The notes beneath the pieces are model-generated. The model saw only the letters and a list, made by a program, of their open reading frames with translations, was not told the DNA's origin and made no database searches. From positions 1,546,166 to 1,610,165 of the forward strand of contig NZ_KB913034.1 of the NCBI RefSeq assembly GCF_000384195.1: DNA of 64,000 bases, in the 5' to 3' direction. Each line of letters opens with the position of its first letter. The stretch's first letter is position 1. Positions 29,059-37,191 of the stretch are shown one piece after another. Source of the stretch: Allobaculum stercoricanis DSM 13633 (GTDB lineage Bacteria > Bacillota_I > Bacilli_A > Erysipelotrichales > Erysipelotrichaceae). Both the position numbers and the translations under genes were made by a program.

Positions 29059-29721
29059 TTACTCTTTCATCATTTGTTCAATAAACGGTATAGCATCATT
29101 CAAACTTGGAAGAACTTGCTTGGCCATTTTGATTTGTTCTTGATCAGGATCTATTAAATCCGGGATCAAAATGCAAGGAATATCCGCACGATAAGCTGCC
29201 GTTATTCCCACCTTTGAATCTTCAAAAACTAAAGCATCTTTATTGTTTGTTCCTGTCTTCTTCAAGACCTCTAGATAGATGTCGGGAGATGGTTTCTTGT
29301 TACAGATATCATCTCCACAACATATACAATCAAAATTGGAATATAAACCAACTCGCTTTAACCTCTCCTCTGTCAACAAACGAGAAGTTGAAGTTGCTAC
29401 AGCCATACGGATCTTATTTTTCTTCAAAAACGAGAGAATTTCGTAAACGCCAGGCTTAACTCTGAGTTCTTTTCTAAGTCTTTCCAATCCAATTTCACGG
29501 GCTGTTTCAAGAAACTCTTCAGGTGTACAGTGCCCCTGTAGTTCTTGATGTAAAATTTGTCCAACTGATTCACCGCTATATCCAACCACTTTCTTAAAAA
29601 GTGATTTGCCGGCTATATCTGGTGAATATTCTTTTGCAACATCTATCCATACTTCTTGCCACACCCTTTCGGTGTCAAGTAGCAAACCATCTACATCAAA
29701 AATCACCAGACTCAGTGACAT
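29059..29721 (-). CDS. HAD-superfamily hydrolase, beta-phosphoglucomutase-like
   Basis: A 220-residue HAD subfamily IA enzyme. The nucleophile motif DVDGLLLDT has D9 and D11, motif II is ATSTSR, the conserved Lys lies in the NKKPSPDIYLEVLKK segment, and the acidic motif is FEDSKVG. It could dephosphorylate a sugar phosphate or act as a phosphoglucomutase. Lying between the SIS enzyme and IIA in one operon, it most likely acts on a phosphorylated product of the imported sugar; the exact reaction is not deducible. Confidence 0.9.
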   Translation of the reverse strand: MSLSLVIFDVDGLLLDTERVWQEVWIDVAKEYSPDIAGKSLFKKVVGYSGESVGQILHQELQGHCTPEEFLETAREIGLERLRKELRVKPGVYEILSFLKKNKIRMAVATSTSRLLTEERLKRVGLYSNFDCICCGDDICNKKPSPDIYLEVLKKTGTNNKDALVFEDSKVGITAAYRADIPCILIPDLIDPDQEQIKMAKQVLPSLNDAIPFIEQMMKE

Positions 29722-29736
29722 ATTTCCCTCCTGCGA

Positions 29737-30714
29737 TTAATAGCTCATTTGCCACATATAGCGGCGAACATCTAATGAATGACCTCTTTCGAATGCGATA
29801 GCTTCAACAAACAGACGAATTACAACACCGGAAAGAATTGCTGCGATGTATTGTTTTGCTTCAGGAGCAACACCATCTAACTGTAAATCGTTTTGATCTA
29901 AAACTAATAATTTATCAGTAAATTTAGTCGCAAAATCTTCAACACGCTGATCTAAGTGACGAGTATTTCCCATGCTCTTAACTAACATGAAAGGTACATC
30001 GTAATCTGTGATTTCGAATGGTCCGTGGAAATATTCCCCTGAATGGATGCATCCAGAATTAATCCATTGCATTTCCATAAACCAGCACATTGCTGTTGAA
30101 TAAACTTCACCATAGTTGATACCGCTACCGATCGTATAAATGATAGGATCACGTTTTTGCGCTTTTGCCCAGTTTTTAGCGTCTTGCGCATATTGTTCCT
30201 TCGCAGCGTTGCTCAATTCTGTTAATTTTTCTAATTCTTTAAGACAAACATCCCATTTAGGATTTGGTGCTAATACATTTAGTAAGCTAAACAATAACCC
30301 ATATAAGATTCCTTTGTTTTTATCAGAATCGCTAACATCTTTTCCCCAATCATAATGAACTGGATATTCAGCTGCTTCCCACAGTGGAGAACCTTCTAAG
30401 TTAGATAAACAAATTGTGACTGCTCCTTTTTCACGAGCTAATTTTGTTGCTTCAACAGTTTCAGGTGTATTTCCTGAATGTGAGCAAGAAATTACTACTG
30501 AATTTTCATTTAAGTTTTTTGGTGTATCATACACAAATTCATTAGCTGTATAAACATGAGATGGAATTGTGCTTTCTTTATCAAACAAATACTGCCCTGC
30601 CATAAGCACTGCTTGAGAACCACCACAAGCTACAAAATATACTTCATTAACCTCCTTTCTATTCGCAACTGCTTCAACCGCTTTTTTAATTTGATTTTCG
30701 TGTAAGTCTCTCAT
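29737..30714 (-). CDS. SIS-domain sugar isomerase/deglycase (FrlB/GfrF-like)
   Basis: A 325-residue protein with two SIS domains. FVACGGSQAVLMAGQYLF and SCSHSGNTPETVEATKLA form the first sugar-phosphate site; the second is around YTIGSGINYGEVYSTAMCWFMEMQWI, with HSGEYFHGPFEI. This pattern is that of the fructoselysine-6-phosphate deglycase/glucosamine-6-phosphate synthase isomerase branch. It would release an amino acid or ammonia from a ketosamine phosphate made by the downstream PTS. GGAGGG is 4 bases before this ATG. It is the first gene of the operon, behind a promoter overlapped by a cre site. Confidence 0.88.
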   Translation of the reverse strand: MRDLHENQIKKAVEAVANRKEVNEVYFVACGGSQAVLMAGQYLFDKESTIPSHVYTANEFVYDTPKNLNENSVVISCSHSGNTPETVEATKLAREKGAVTICLSNLEGSPLWEAAEYPVHYDWGKDVSDSDKNKGILYGLLFSLLNVLAPNPKWDVCLKELEKLTELSNAAKEQYAQDAKNWAKAQKRDPIIYTIGSGINYGEVYSTAMCWFMEMQWINSGCIHSGEYFHGPFEITDYDVPFMLVKSMGNTRHLDQRVEDFATKFTDKLLVLDQNDLQLDGVAPEAKQYIAAILSGVVIRLFVEAIAFERGHSLDVRRYMWQMSY

Positions 30715-30760
30715 AAACCCTCCAAATTGATTATATATCATTATCTGTCCTTACATGATC

Positions 30761-30799
30761 ATTATATATGATATGTTCTTTTTATTGCAAGCGTTTTCT
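30761..30799 (-). promoter_or_regulatory. promoter of the SIS-HAD-PTS operon with overlapping cre (CcpA) site
   Basis: On the minus strand TTGCAA (30785-30790) and TATAAT (30761-30766) are 18 bases apart, a good sigma-A promoter. The cre-like sequence AGAAAACGCTTGCAA (30785-30799) overlaps the -35 box and fits the CcpA consensus except at its edge, suggesting catabolite repression. Confidence 0.75.
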
Positions 30800-30889
30800 A
30801 TTCTTTTTTTTATCTTTTTTCGTTCGCAACAAAATGATTAGGATCTACCTTCACTGCATAGTTAAATCAAGCATTTTTTCTTTATTTAA

Positions 30890-31060
30890 AGCAATATTGG
30901 TCTTTTTGTAGGATCAACGGATTTGCTCCACCGCTTTCTCACCCCCAACCTCACGGACACGTTCACTGTTTTTCAGTCGCTATATTTCACCAAACTATAG
31001 CTCTATTTAGACCTTCCAACAGCTACTCCTTCCGATCAACGATTAATGATTTAGTATTTT
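30890..31060 (-). pseudogene. decayed group II intron fragment (domain I piece)
   Basis: Reading the minus strand, CCGTGAGGTTGGGGGTGA, then AAGCGGTGGAGCAAATCCG and a CCTACAAAAAGA run line up with CCGTGAGGCTGGGGTGA, AAGCGGTGTAGCAAAG and CCTACGAACAGA in the intron at 63431 onward. Further upstream GTGAAATATAGCGACTG also aligns. Both ends and the rest of the intron are missing, so it is a remnant of the same intron family. Confidence 0.7.
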
Positions 31061-31087
31061 AATCAGTCATTTTCATTTTTCAACATT

Positions 31088-31285
31088 TTATGTAAATAAT
31101 TTCATTCGTTTTCTGTAAATAATTGTAATCACCCCTGATTCTTCGATATCATTCATTATTCCTACATAAAACAAAGCGTTTTCACACAAATCCAGTTGTA
31201 CATTCTCTTCTCCTTGCAGTATTCCCTAAACTTTTGAGCATTCTATTTTTTCTAATTCGTCTACTGATAATCGAGTAAGGTCCAT
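31088..31285 (-). pseudogene. broken 65-codon ORF with one internal amber codon
   Basis: From an ATG at 31285 preceded by GAGAGGG (8-base spacing), the frame reads MDLTRLSVDELEKIECSKV, a TAG codon at 31226-31228, then GILQGEENVQLDLCENALFY and on to a TAA at 31088. The composition looks coding on both sides of the TAG. I do not recognise the product. It lies between two intron remnants and is probably a decayed gene; a simple base change would repair it. Confidence 0.4.
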
Positions 31286-31469
31286 TTAAATCCCTCTCAC
31301 ATCACTCAGCATGCCAATCGGCACTGAGCAATTCGTATACATGTATCATGGAAAACCTCTGAAATAGTTGAAAAGATATCCTCCATGGATTGAAGACCTT
31401 CTCTGTTCAGATGTGTATTTTTTCCACGTCTGTAACTTTCTTTCACATGATTCCTAAACCGTCCTTCCT

Positions 31470-31935
31470 TACTTATCTTCAATGACCTCTAGGTTTGTCT
31501 CGTCTCACGGATTTGTCGGATTTACCGTGTAGGAATGCATTCAAGATTTTTACAGTAAAAGTAATACATTCAGCTCTTCGCTCCATTCCCATTACAGGAG
31601 TTTCTTCACTACCACAACCTTTGTTGACGTTCTGCCATTCGTCGTTACTGCGTAAAGGATCTTGCCGGGTAAGGTCATATATCTTTCATTCCATCTACCC
31701 GCCACATTTACCCCAGACGGTATCCGCAACTATTACGATTTGCGCTGCTTTGCACGCTCATCCCCAGTCTGTGGCCTGATGTGATTCGTGTTCCTCGGGC
31801 CGGAACTTCGCCGCCAGCTTCTTTCAGAGTCCCCGTTACCGGTGAACCCCTTGCCTTAAGCGAATGGTTTGCGGTTGCGATGATACGCTAACATAGTAGA
31901 CTTGCACCACAAGATGTATGTCATGCCCGACAAAC
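31470..31935 (-). pseudogene. decayed group II intron, 5' half
   Basis: The minus strand begins GTTTGTCGGGCATGACATACATCTTG at 31935, matching GTGTGTCGGGCATGGCGCACATCTTG at 63431. It continues with ACTCTGAAAGAAGCTGGCGG, GAGGAACACGAA and GTAGATGGAATGAAAGA, which are standard bacterial group II domain I elements. No maturase reading frame follows. It starts directly after a lysS-type terminator. Its interior differs from the intron at 63431, so it comes from another intron subfamily. A possible 3' end near 31269 (GTGATGTGAGAGG then CTTACTCGAT) is suggestive only. Confidence 0.8.
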
Positions 31936-32137
31936 AGAAAAAAGCACTTCTCAGATTAACTCTAAGAAGTGCTCTTGTTATCATGCATATTTATCATCGA
32001 TACGATGAATTCATTTTATTTTTTGTACAGTTTTGATTCGGCTGGAATCTTGTCATTAACCATTAAAAGGTTTAACCTTCATGTCCATTTTCTTCGTGAA
32101 CTGTAAAGATCAATGTACCTTCAGAATTCAACACTCA
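31936..32137 (-). pseudogene. degenerate second copy of the 3' end of lysS with its terminator
   Basis: On the minus strand the sequence matches the last ~130 bases of lysS and its 3' UTR (compare 9595-9800). Split over two frameshifts it still encodes SEGTLIFTVHEENGHEG and then LNLLMVNDKIPAESKLY, the counterpart of the LysS C-terminus. The terminator hairpin (31943-31973) is also copied. About four in five positions look identical by eye. It is a fossil, out of frame and headless. Confidence 0.88.
31938..31973 (-). terminator. lysS-type terminator, now downstream of the U32 gene
   Basis: AGCACTTCTTAGA/TCTGAGAAGTGCT arms with T6 on the minus strand, nearly identical to the lysS terminator at 9595-9632. 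It is the first good terminator after the U32 stop codon and probably serves that gene. Confidence 0.82.
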
Positions 32138-34318
32138 TCCTTTTTCTTGGACTTTTTGTAAAAAGCGTTGGCGAATTGCTTGGCTTTGAGATTTGTTTTC
32201 AACGCTTAAAACGATGCGGAATGCATGAATACCTTGTTGTTGCAATTGGTCGATTTGATCTATGCAATCGATTGCGTCTTCATCAAAGATCTGCATATTG
32301 CAATCCACATTGCCATACAAGTATGCAAGCTTTCCATCTTTGCCTTTTAAACTATATTGATGTTGACGACATAAAGCGCAATGTTTACGTTGCCCATCTT
32401 TTAATGCCGTATTGACTGGACAATGCTTCATCACCATCAATCGTGGCTTTTCATAGACTGTATAAATCACTGGGGCATTAAATCCATAACGTGATTTAAA
32501 TGCCGCTAAAAGATCCGCTCTTCCCGATTTAGACAATTCCCCTGAAAGTACGGCGCCCTGATATCCGAGCTCTAAAAGTGCTGCTAAGGCATAGGAGTTT
32601 GTGATATTCATATTTTCAACGATTTGACCTTCACCTAAGTGATCGCAATACAATCCTTGATCGTGGATTAAAGACGCTTTATGCGTAGAATTTTCAAGAG
32701 GAAATTCACTGACTTGTAACAATCCATCGGTAATTGCTTGTTCTTGTTTGGTGATTTCAACAAAACTTGCTGGTTGCGCACATGGATTTAATGTGAAGTC
32801 ATAATCGAACTCTTGTATATCTTGTTTTTGAGATCGTTTTTGATCCAATTGTTCCAAAGCAAGGCGACGCAGTTCGTTGACCATTTTATTTGGAATAAAC
32901 GGATTGTCGCCAAGTTGAATTTCAATATGACGAACACTTGCCCAAGAGTTTCCAGTTTTCGATAAGGCGTGTTCAATTTGTTCTGGTGAGGTTGGTGCTG
33001 TTTTGGCTTGTTGCAGTTCCCCTTGTTCGACTTCTACTGTATGCATGCCATCCGTTGCGACAAGGCGTAAAGGTTGGCCAATTTGAGTTGCTTCAAAATA
33101 GAAGTCGACATTTGCTTGCGGTTTATTCTTTTTAATCGCATTTTCGACTTCTTTTGTCATTTCAAAGCTCGATGTCCGTCGAACAATCGCACCTTTGTTG
33201 ACGCGTTGATTGATTTTAATATCGACAATTTGTCCCGCTTTCGCTTTATTGATGAGTTTTCCTTTTGCATCATAAATAAAGTTTGCGACACCACCGGCTT
33301 CATATTGTCCAGAAACAAAGCGTAAGCCATCATTTTGACAAAGATCAGCACTCAATTTTACCCGGACCCGGTCATTTTTTTGGAATAACACTTCACCAAT
33401 CTCTACACCTTGGTGATTAGACGTTTTGGGGTTCATTAAGCTTAACCCCGTTTGTTCAAATGTATGTCCGAGTGTATAGCCTCGGTTAAAGGCCGTTTTG
33501 AGTTGATTTAATTGTTCTGCAGTCAGCGGATGCCCGGCAATTGCCATTTTTGCGGCATGAACACTTTGATAGACATATTCTGGAGATTTCATTCGTCCTT
33601 CAATTTTAAACGAATATACTCCTGCTTGATGCATGCGTTCGATTTTGTTGATTAAAGACAAGTCGCGTGGTGAAAGTAAATAACGCCCTTGAGTTGCAAC
33701 AGGTTTACCATCTTCTAAAAGCGTATATTCCATACGACAAGGTTGAGCACAAGCCCCTTTATTTCCCGAACGATCATAGCGCACTTGGGAAAAACGACAT
33801 TGTCCCGAATATGAAATGCATAAGGCTCCATGGACAAATGCTTCGAGTTCCATCCCCGTTTTGGCACATGCTTCAATTTGTTCAATCGTTGCTTCTCTGG
33901 CCAAAACGACACGCTTAATTCCTAATTTTCTTAATTGTTCAATTTGATAAGGCGTAGTCACCGACAGTTGGGTAGAGGCATGTAATTCCAGTTGAGGAAG
34001 ACGATGATGCAATAAATGGATCAAACCTAAATCTTGAACGATGAGTGCATCTACACCCATTTCATGAAGTGCTTTAGCAAAGGAATAAGCTTGTTCCATT
34101 TGATCTTCTTCAATCAACGTATTCATCGTGATATAGATCTTTTTGGACACTTGATGAGCTTGTTCGATAACCTCTTTGGCTTGTTCTAATGTAAAGTTTT
34201 GGGCAAAGGCACGAGCGCCAAATAAAGGAAGGCCAAAATAAACGGCATCAGCTCCTGCCGCAAAAGCTGCTTTCAATGATTCCATATTTCCCGCTGGCGC
34301 TAATATTTCAACATTCAT
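32135..34318 (-). CDS. peptidase U32-family protein with DUF3656-type C-terminal region (RlhA/YrrO-like)
   Basis: A 727-residue U32 protein. The N-terminal barrel begins with VEILAPAGNMESLKAAFAAGADAVYFG; the family Cys cluster is seen in HGALCISYSGQCRFSQ and GACAQPCRMEY. The C-terminal half, with Cys motifs near KHCPVN and KHCALCRQHQY, resembles the DUF3656-containing members. Some U32 proteins are collagenase-like, others hydroxylate rRNA (RlhA) or tRNA (TrhP), and the second role is more likely here. The ATG used is 9 bases after AAAGGA. Its last codons (VQEKG-stop) lie in sequence that aligns out of frame with lysS, so the 3' end has been rebuilt by recombination. Confidence 0.88.
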   Translation of the reverse strand: MNVEILAPAGNMESLKAAFAAGADAVYFGLPLFGARAFAQNFTLEQAKEVIEQAHQVSKKIYITMNTLIEEDQMEQAYSFAKALHEMGVDALIVQDLGLIHLLHHRLPQLELHASTQLSVTTPYQIEQLRKLGIKRVVLAREATIEQIEACAKTGMELEAFVHGALCISYSGQCRFSQVRYDRSGNKGACAQPCRMEYTLLEDGKPVATQGRYLLSPRDLSLINKIERMHQAGVYSFKIEGRMKSPEYVYQSVHAAKMAIAGHPLTAEQLNQLKTAFNRGYTLGHTFEQTGLSLMNPKTSNHQGVEIGEVLFQKNDRVRVKLSADLCQNDGLRFVSGQYEAGGVANFIYDAKGKLINKAKAGQIVDIKINQRVNKGAIVRRTSSFEMTKEVENAIKKNKPQANVDFYFEATQIGQPLRLVATDGMHTVEVEQGELQQAKTAPTSPEQIEHALSKTGNSWASVRHIEIQLGDNPFIPNKMVNELRRLALEQLDQKRSQKQDIQEFDYDFTLNPCAQPASFVEITKQEQAITDGLLQVSEFPLENSTHKASLIHDQGLYCDHLGEGQIVENMNITNSYALAALLELGYQGAVLSGELSKSGRADLLAAFKSRYGFNAPVIYTVYEKPRLMVMKHCPVNTALKDGQRKHCALCRQHQYSLKGKDGKLAYLYGNVDCNMQIFDEDAIDCIDQIDQLQQQGIHAFRIVLSVENKSQSQAIRQRFLQKVQEKG

Positions 34319-34428
34319 TGTCATGTTCCTTTCTGCTCTTTCAAGCTCATATATTGATCAATTTTTTGAACTTTCTTGTTTTGATCTGATTCAATTGGAT
34401 CATTCAGTTCAGAAAAAAACAAGCAGTA

Positions 34429-34830
34429 TTAATCTGCCTGTTCACTTTTTTCTTTATAGTATTTTTCAATCGCATCAAATGTTTCTTGGCTAATAACATG
34501 TTCGATTCGACAAGCATCATTTTCTGCGGTTGTTTGGTCTACACCGATCGACATTAACATCTCCGTAAAGAAAACATGTCGTGCATATGTTCTTTCTGCG
34601 ACCTCTTTGCCTTTTGGGGTTAACACCAAAAATTTCTTTTGTGTCACTTCCAATAAGCCTTCATCTGATAATAGCTTAACAGCATGAGACACTGAAGGTT
34701 TAGAAAAACCAAGATGACTCGCAACATCTACGCTACGCACATTTGGCAGCTTCGATGAAAGAACAAGTACAGATTCTAAATAGTCTTCTACGGACTCGGT
34801 GAGTTTAGAGTCTTTTTTCATTGGTTGCAT
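34429..34830 (-). CDS. DtxR/MntR-family metal-dependent regulator
   Basis: A 133-residue regulator of the short MntR type: winged helix (about 10-75; SVDVASHLGFSKPSVSHAVKLLSDEGLLEV) followed by the dimerisation/metal domain (RHVFFTEML, then ENDACRIEHVIS with likely metal ligands Cys, Glu and His). No SH3-like third domain. It probably represses metal (Mn2+ or Fe2+) uptake genes when the metal binds; no transporter adjoins it. The first ATG is 3-4 bases after GGAAG; the ATG three codons later is an alternative. An inverted repeat 10 bases upstream may be its own operator. Confidence 0.9.
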   Translation of the reverse strand: MQPMKKDSKLTESVEDYLESVLVLSSKLPNVRSVDVASHLGFSKPSVSHAVKLLSDEGLLEVTQKKFLVLTPKGKEVAERTYARHVFFTEMLMSIGVDQTTAENDACRIEHVISQETFDAIEKYYKEKSEQAD

Positions 34831-34839
34831 GCTTCCAGT

Positions 34840-34853
34840 TTAGTTAACACTAA
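34840..34853. promoter_or_regulatory. candidate DtxR/MntR-type operator
   Basis: TTAGTTAACACTAA is an inverted repeat with 5-base arms 10 bases upstream of the regulator start. It resembles the TTAGGTTA-type half-sites of DtxR/MntR boxes, consistent with autoregulation. Not proven. Confidence 0.45.
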
Positions 34854-35106
34854 CTTTTTAGTCAATCTAGATGCTACTTCTCAAGTTGTTTTACATCAAA
34901 TTCACTTAAAACTCGCAAAAAGAAGAGTCCTGTCTTCTGTCATTCTGATTATATCTGTTACTTTATTTTTCTTATTCCTCATCAAATTTGCGATGCATAA
35001 AATGAATATGGATCATTTCGATCTCTTTTTTGTTTGAATCGTTTCCTTTTCCATTTTCAAATCTATCGATCTTAGCTAAACTTTTGTCTAGAAACAGGTG
35101 AACAAT

Positions 35107-35613
35107 ATGTTAGTGACTACACTCGGTTATTTATCCAAAGACAATCAAATTTTGATGTTACATCGCACAAGTAAACAAAATGATATCAATCACGATAAAT
35201 GGATTGGAATTGGTGGCAAGTTAGAAGATGGCGAAAGCGTATTAGGTTGCATCCAACGGGAATGCAAAGAAGAAACGGGGCTGACATGGACCAATCCAAC
35301 GCTTAAAGCTGTGATCACATTTAACTTTCGCAAACATCCTGAAGATCCGCTCTTTAGCGAATTGATGTTTTTGTATTGTGGTGGCCAATGGCATGGTGAA
35401 ATGAAAGATTGTGATGAAGGCGAATTAGTTTGGATTGATCAAGATCAAATTTCTTCCTTAAACCTTTGGCAAGGAGATCGCATCTTTATGTACTACATGA
35501 ATCAAGATCTGCCTTTGTTTTATATGGAACTCAATTACTTAGGTGATACTTTAATTTCCGCAACGTTCAATGAACAACCCGTTGATTTGCATGATTCACG
35601 ATGGTCGAATTAA
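35107..35613 (+). CDS. Nudix hydrolase, MutT/8-oxo-dGTP diphosphatase-like
   Basis: A 168-residue single-domain Nudix protein. The Nudix box GGKLEDGESVLGCIQRECKEETGL matches GX5EX7REUXEEXGU with all catalytic glutamates. By size and the N-terminal VTTLGYLSKDNQILMLHRTSKQNDINHDKW it belongs with MutX/YtkD-type 8-oxo-dGTP diphosphatases; the true substrate could be another nucleotide. The ATG is placed 6 bases after AGGTG; an in-frame GTG three codons earlier is part of that site. It shares a bidirectional terminator with metK. Confidence 0.9.
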   Translation: MLVTTLGYLSKDNQILMLHRTSKQNDINHDKWIGIGGKLEDGESVLGCIQRECKEETGLTWTNPTLKAVITFNFRKHPEDPLFSELMFLYCGGQWHGEMKDCDEGELVWIDQDQISSLNLWQGDRIFMYYMNQDLPLFYMELNYLGDTLISATFNEQPVDLHDSRWSN

Positions 35614-35651
35614 ACGTTAGACCACCTTAAATTTTTAGCTTTTTATTCAAA

Positions 35652-35697
35652 AAGAAAACCGGAATTTGATTGGATAGAGATCCGTCAAATTCCGGTT
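35652..35697. terminator. bidirectional terminator between the Nudix gene and metK
   Basis: Thirteen-base arms AACCGGAATTTGA and TCAAATTCCGGTT with A and T tracts on the two sides. Confidence 0.9.
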
Positions 35698-35710
35698 ATT
35701 TTTCTATTGC

Positions 35711-36826
35711 TTATTGAACTGGTTTTAATTCAATGATTTTTTCCCATGGTAATTCTGGGTCACCAAAATGGCCATAGTTTGTAGTACGTGCGTAAATTGG
35801 ACGTCTTAAATCTAATTCATCTAAGATGTTTCCGACTTCGAAATTGAAGTTGTGTTTTACGACTTCTAAGATTTCTTCATCGCTGATTTTTCCTGTTCCA
35901 AATGTATCTACGCAAATGGAGATTGGTTGAGCACGACCAATCGCATAAGAAACTTCAACTTCTGCTTTATCGCAATAATGATTCGCAACTAAGTTTTTAG
36001 CTACCCAGCGAGAATAATATGCGGCAGAGCGGTCTACTTTCGTTGGGTCTTTGGAAGAGAAGCATCCGCCACCAATGCGGCCCATTCCTCCATAAGTATC
36101 GCAAACGATTTTACGACCTGTTGTTCCAGAGTCCCCGAAAGATCCACCGACTACGAAAGATCCACTTGGGTTAATGAAGTATTTTGTATTTTCATCTAAT
36201 AATTCAGCTGGAATGACTGGATCGATGACTTCTTCTTTGATCAATTTTTTCAATTCTTCTTGCGTAATGTCTTTGGAATGTTGAGAAGATACAACGATTG
36301 TGTCGATACGAACTGGTTTATCATCTTTATATTCAACGGAAACTTGTGTTTTTCCATCTGGTTTTAAAAGATTTGGATGTTCTCTTCTCACTTTTGTTAA
36401 CTGACGGCTTAATGTGTGTGCATAGAAGATTGGTGCTGGTAAATATTCAGGTGTTTCATTGGATGCATATCCAAACATAATTCCTTGGTCTCCAGCAGTA
36501 ACAATGCGTTTTCCGTTTTCGTCACGGTTTACAGCATTGTGGATTTCTGGAGACTGTTGGTTTACGACAACAGTCACGTGATATTCTTCAGGATATCCGA
36601 TTTTCTTTAATACGTCTTTTGCGATCTGTGCATAATCGATTTCTGCTTTCGTATTTGCTTCTCCATAAACCAAAATAAAATCATCTTTGATTGTCGCTTC
36701 AACAGCCATATTGGAATATGGATCTTGACTAATAGCGGCATCAACAATTGTGTCTGCAATTTGGTCACAGATTTTATCTGGATGACCTTCTGTTACAGAT
36801 TCACTAGTAAAAATGTAGTTTTTCAT
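35711..36826 (-). CDS. metK: S-adenosylmethionine synthetase
   Basis: A 371-residue MetK that makes SAM from methionine and ATP. Signatures include FTSESVTEGHPDKICDQIAD, GDQGIMFGYA, GGGCFSSKDPTKVDRSAAY and FGDPELPWE. AAGGAGA precedes the ATG at 5-6 bases. It is somewhat short (family about 380-400) but complete in motifs. Expression is controlled by the SAM-I riboswitch in its leader. Monocistronic. Confidence 0.97.
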   Translation of the reverse strand: MKNYIFTSESVTEGHPDKICDQIADTIVDAAISQDPYSNMAVEATIKDDFILVYGEANTKAEIDYAQIAKDVLKKIGYPEEYHVTVVVNQQSPEIHNAVNRDENGKRIVTAGDQGIMFGYASNETPEYLPAPIFYAHTLSRQLTKVRREHPNLLKPDGKTQVSVEYKDDKPVRIDTIVVSSQHSKDITQEELKKLIKEEVIDPVIPAELLDENTKYFINPSGSFVVGGSFGDSGTTGRKIVCDTYGGMGRIGGGCFSSKDPTKVDRSAAYYSRWVAKNLVANHYCDKAEVEVSYAIGRAQPISICVDTFGTGKISDEEILEVVKHNFNFEVGNILDELDLRRPIYARTTNYGHFGDPELPWEKIIELKPVQ

Positions 36827-36852
36827 CTTTTCTCCTTGTGTCTGGACGATAA

Positions 36853-36995
36853 TAAAAAAAGCATACCGAAGTATGCTGGAATCTCATTCAAGCGACTTCG
36901 TATCGTCCGCGGCTGGACCACCTTTCTAAACTGAATGTTTTAGAGGTTGGTGCAGGGTCATTGAGCCGAGTCTCTCGCCTGCTCTTGATATCTAT
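36853..36995 (-). promoter_or_regulatory. SAM-I (S-box) riboswitch with transcription terminator, upstream of metK
   Basis: The minus strand shows TATCAAGAGCAGGCGAGAGA, CTCGGCTCAATGA, CCTGCACCAACC and then GGTGGTCCAGCC, the order of conserved S-box elements around P2 to P4. An expression platform follows: AGCATACTTCGGTATGCT then T7 (36853-36877). The segment ATACGAAGT at the 3' side of P1 can pair with ACTTCGGTAT of the terminator stem, giving an antiterminator. SAM binding should switch metK off. Confidence 0.93.
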
Positions 36996-37191
36996 TCGTG
37001 ATTATAAATCAAAAGTCCTGAAATACAATACACAAAACACAACTTTTATGCAACCCTTCTTGAATTGATATAGGATTGATTTTTGTTAGAAAAAATCATT
37101 CTTTTTTCATTTAAATGAACAAGAACGATCTATTTCCATTGTTTCCAAAAGTTTTCAAAAACACTTAGTATATCGCAAATCTTTATCTTCT

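Noticed and set aside
31495..31779. 94-codon plus-strand open frame in the fossil zone
   Set aside because: It lies antisense to the group II intron domain I; the RNA motifs explain the sequence better and there is no ribosome binding site.
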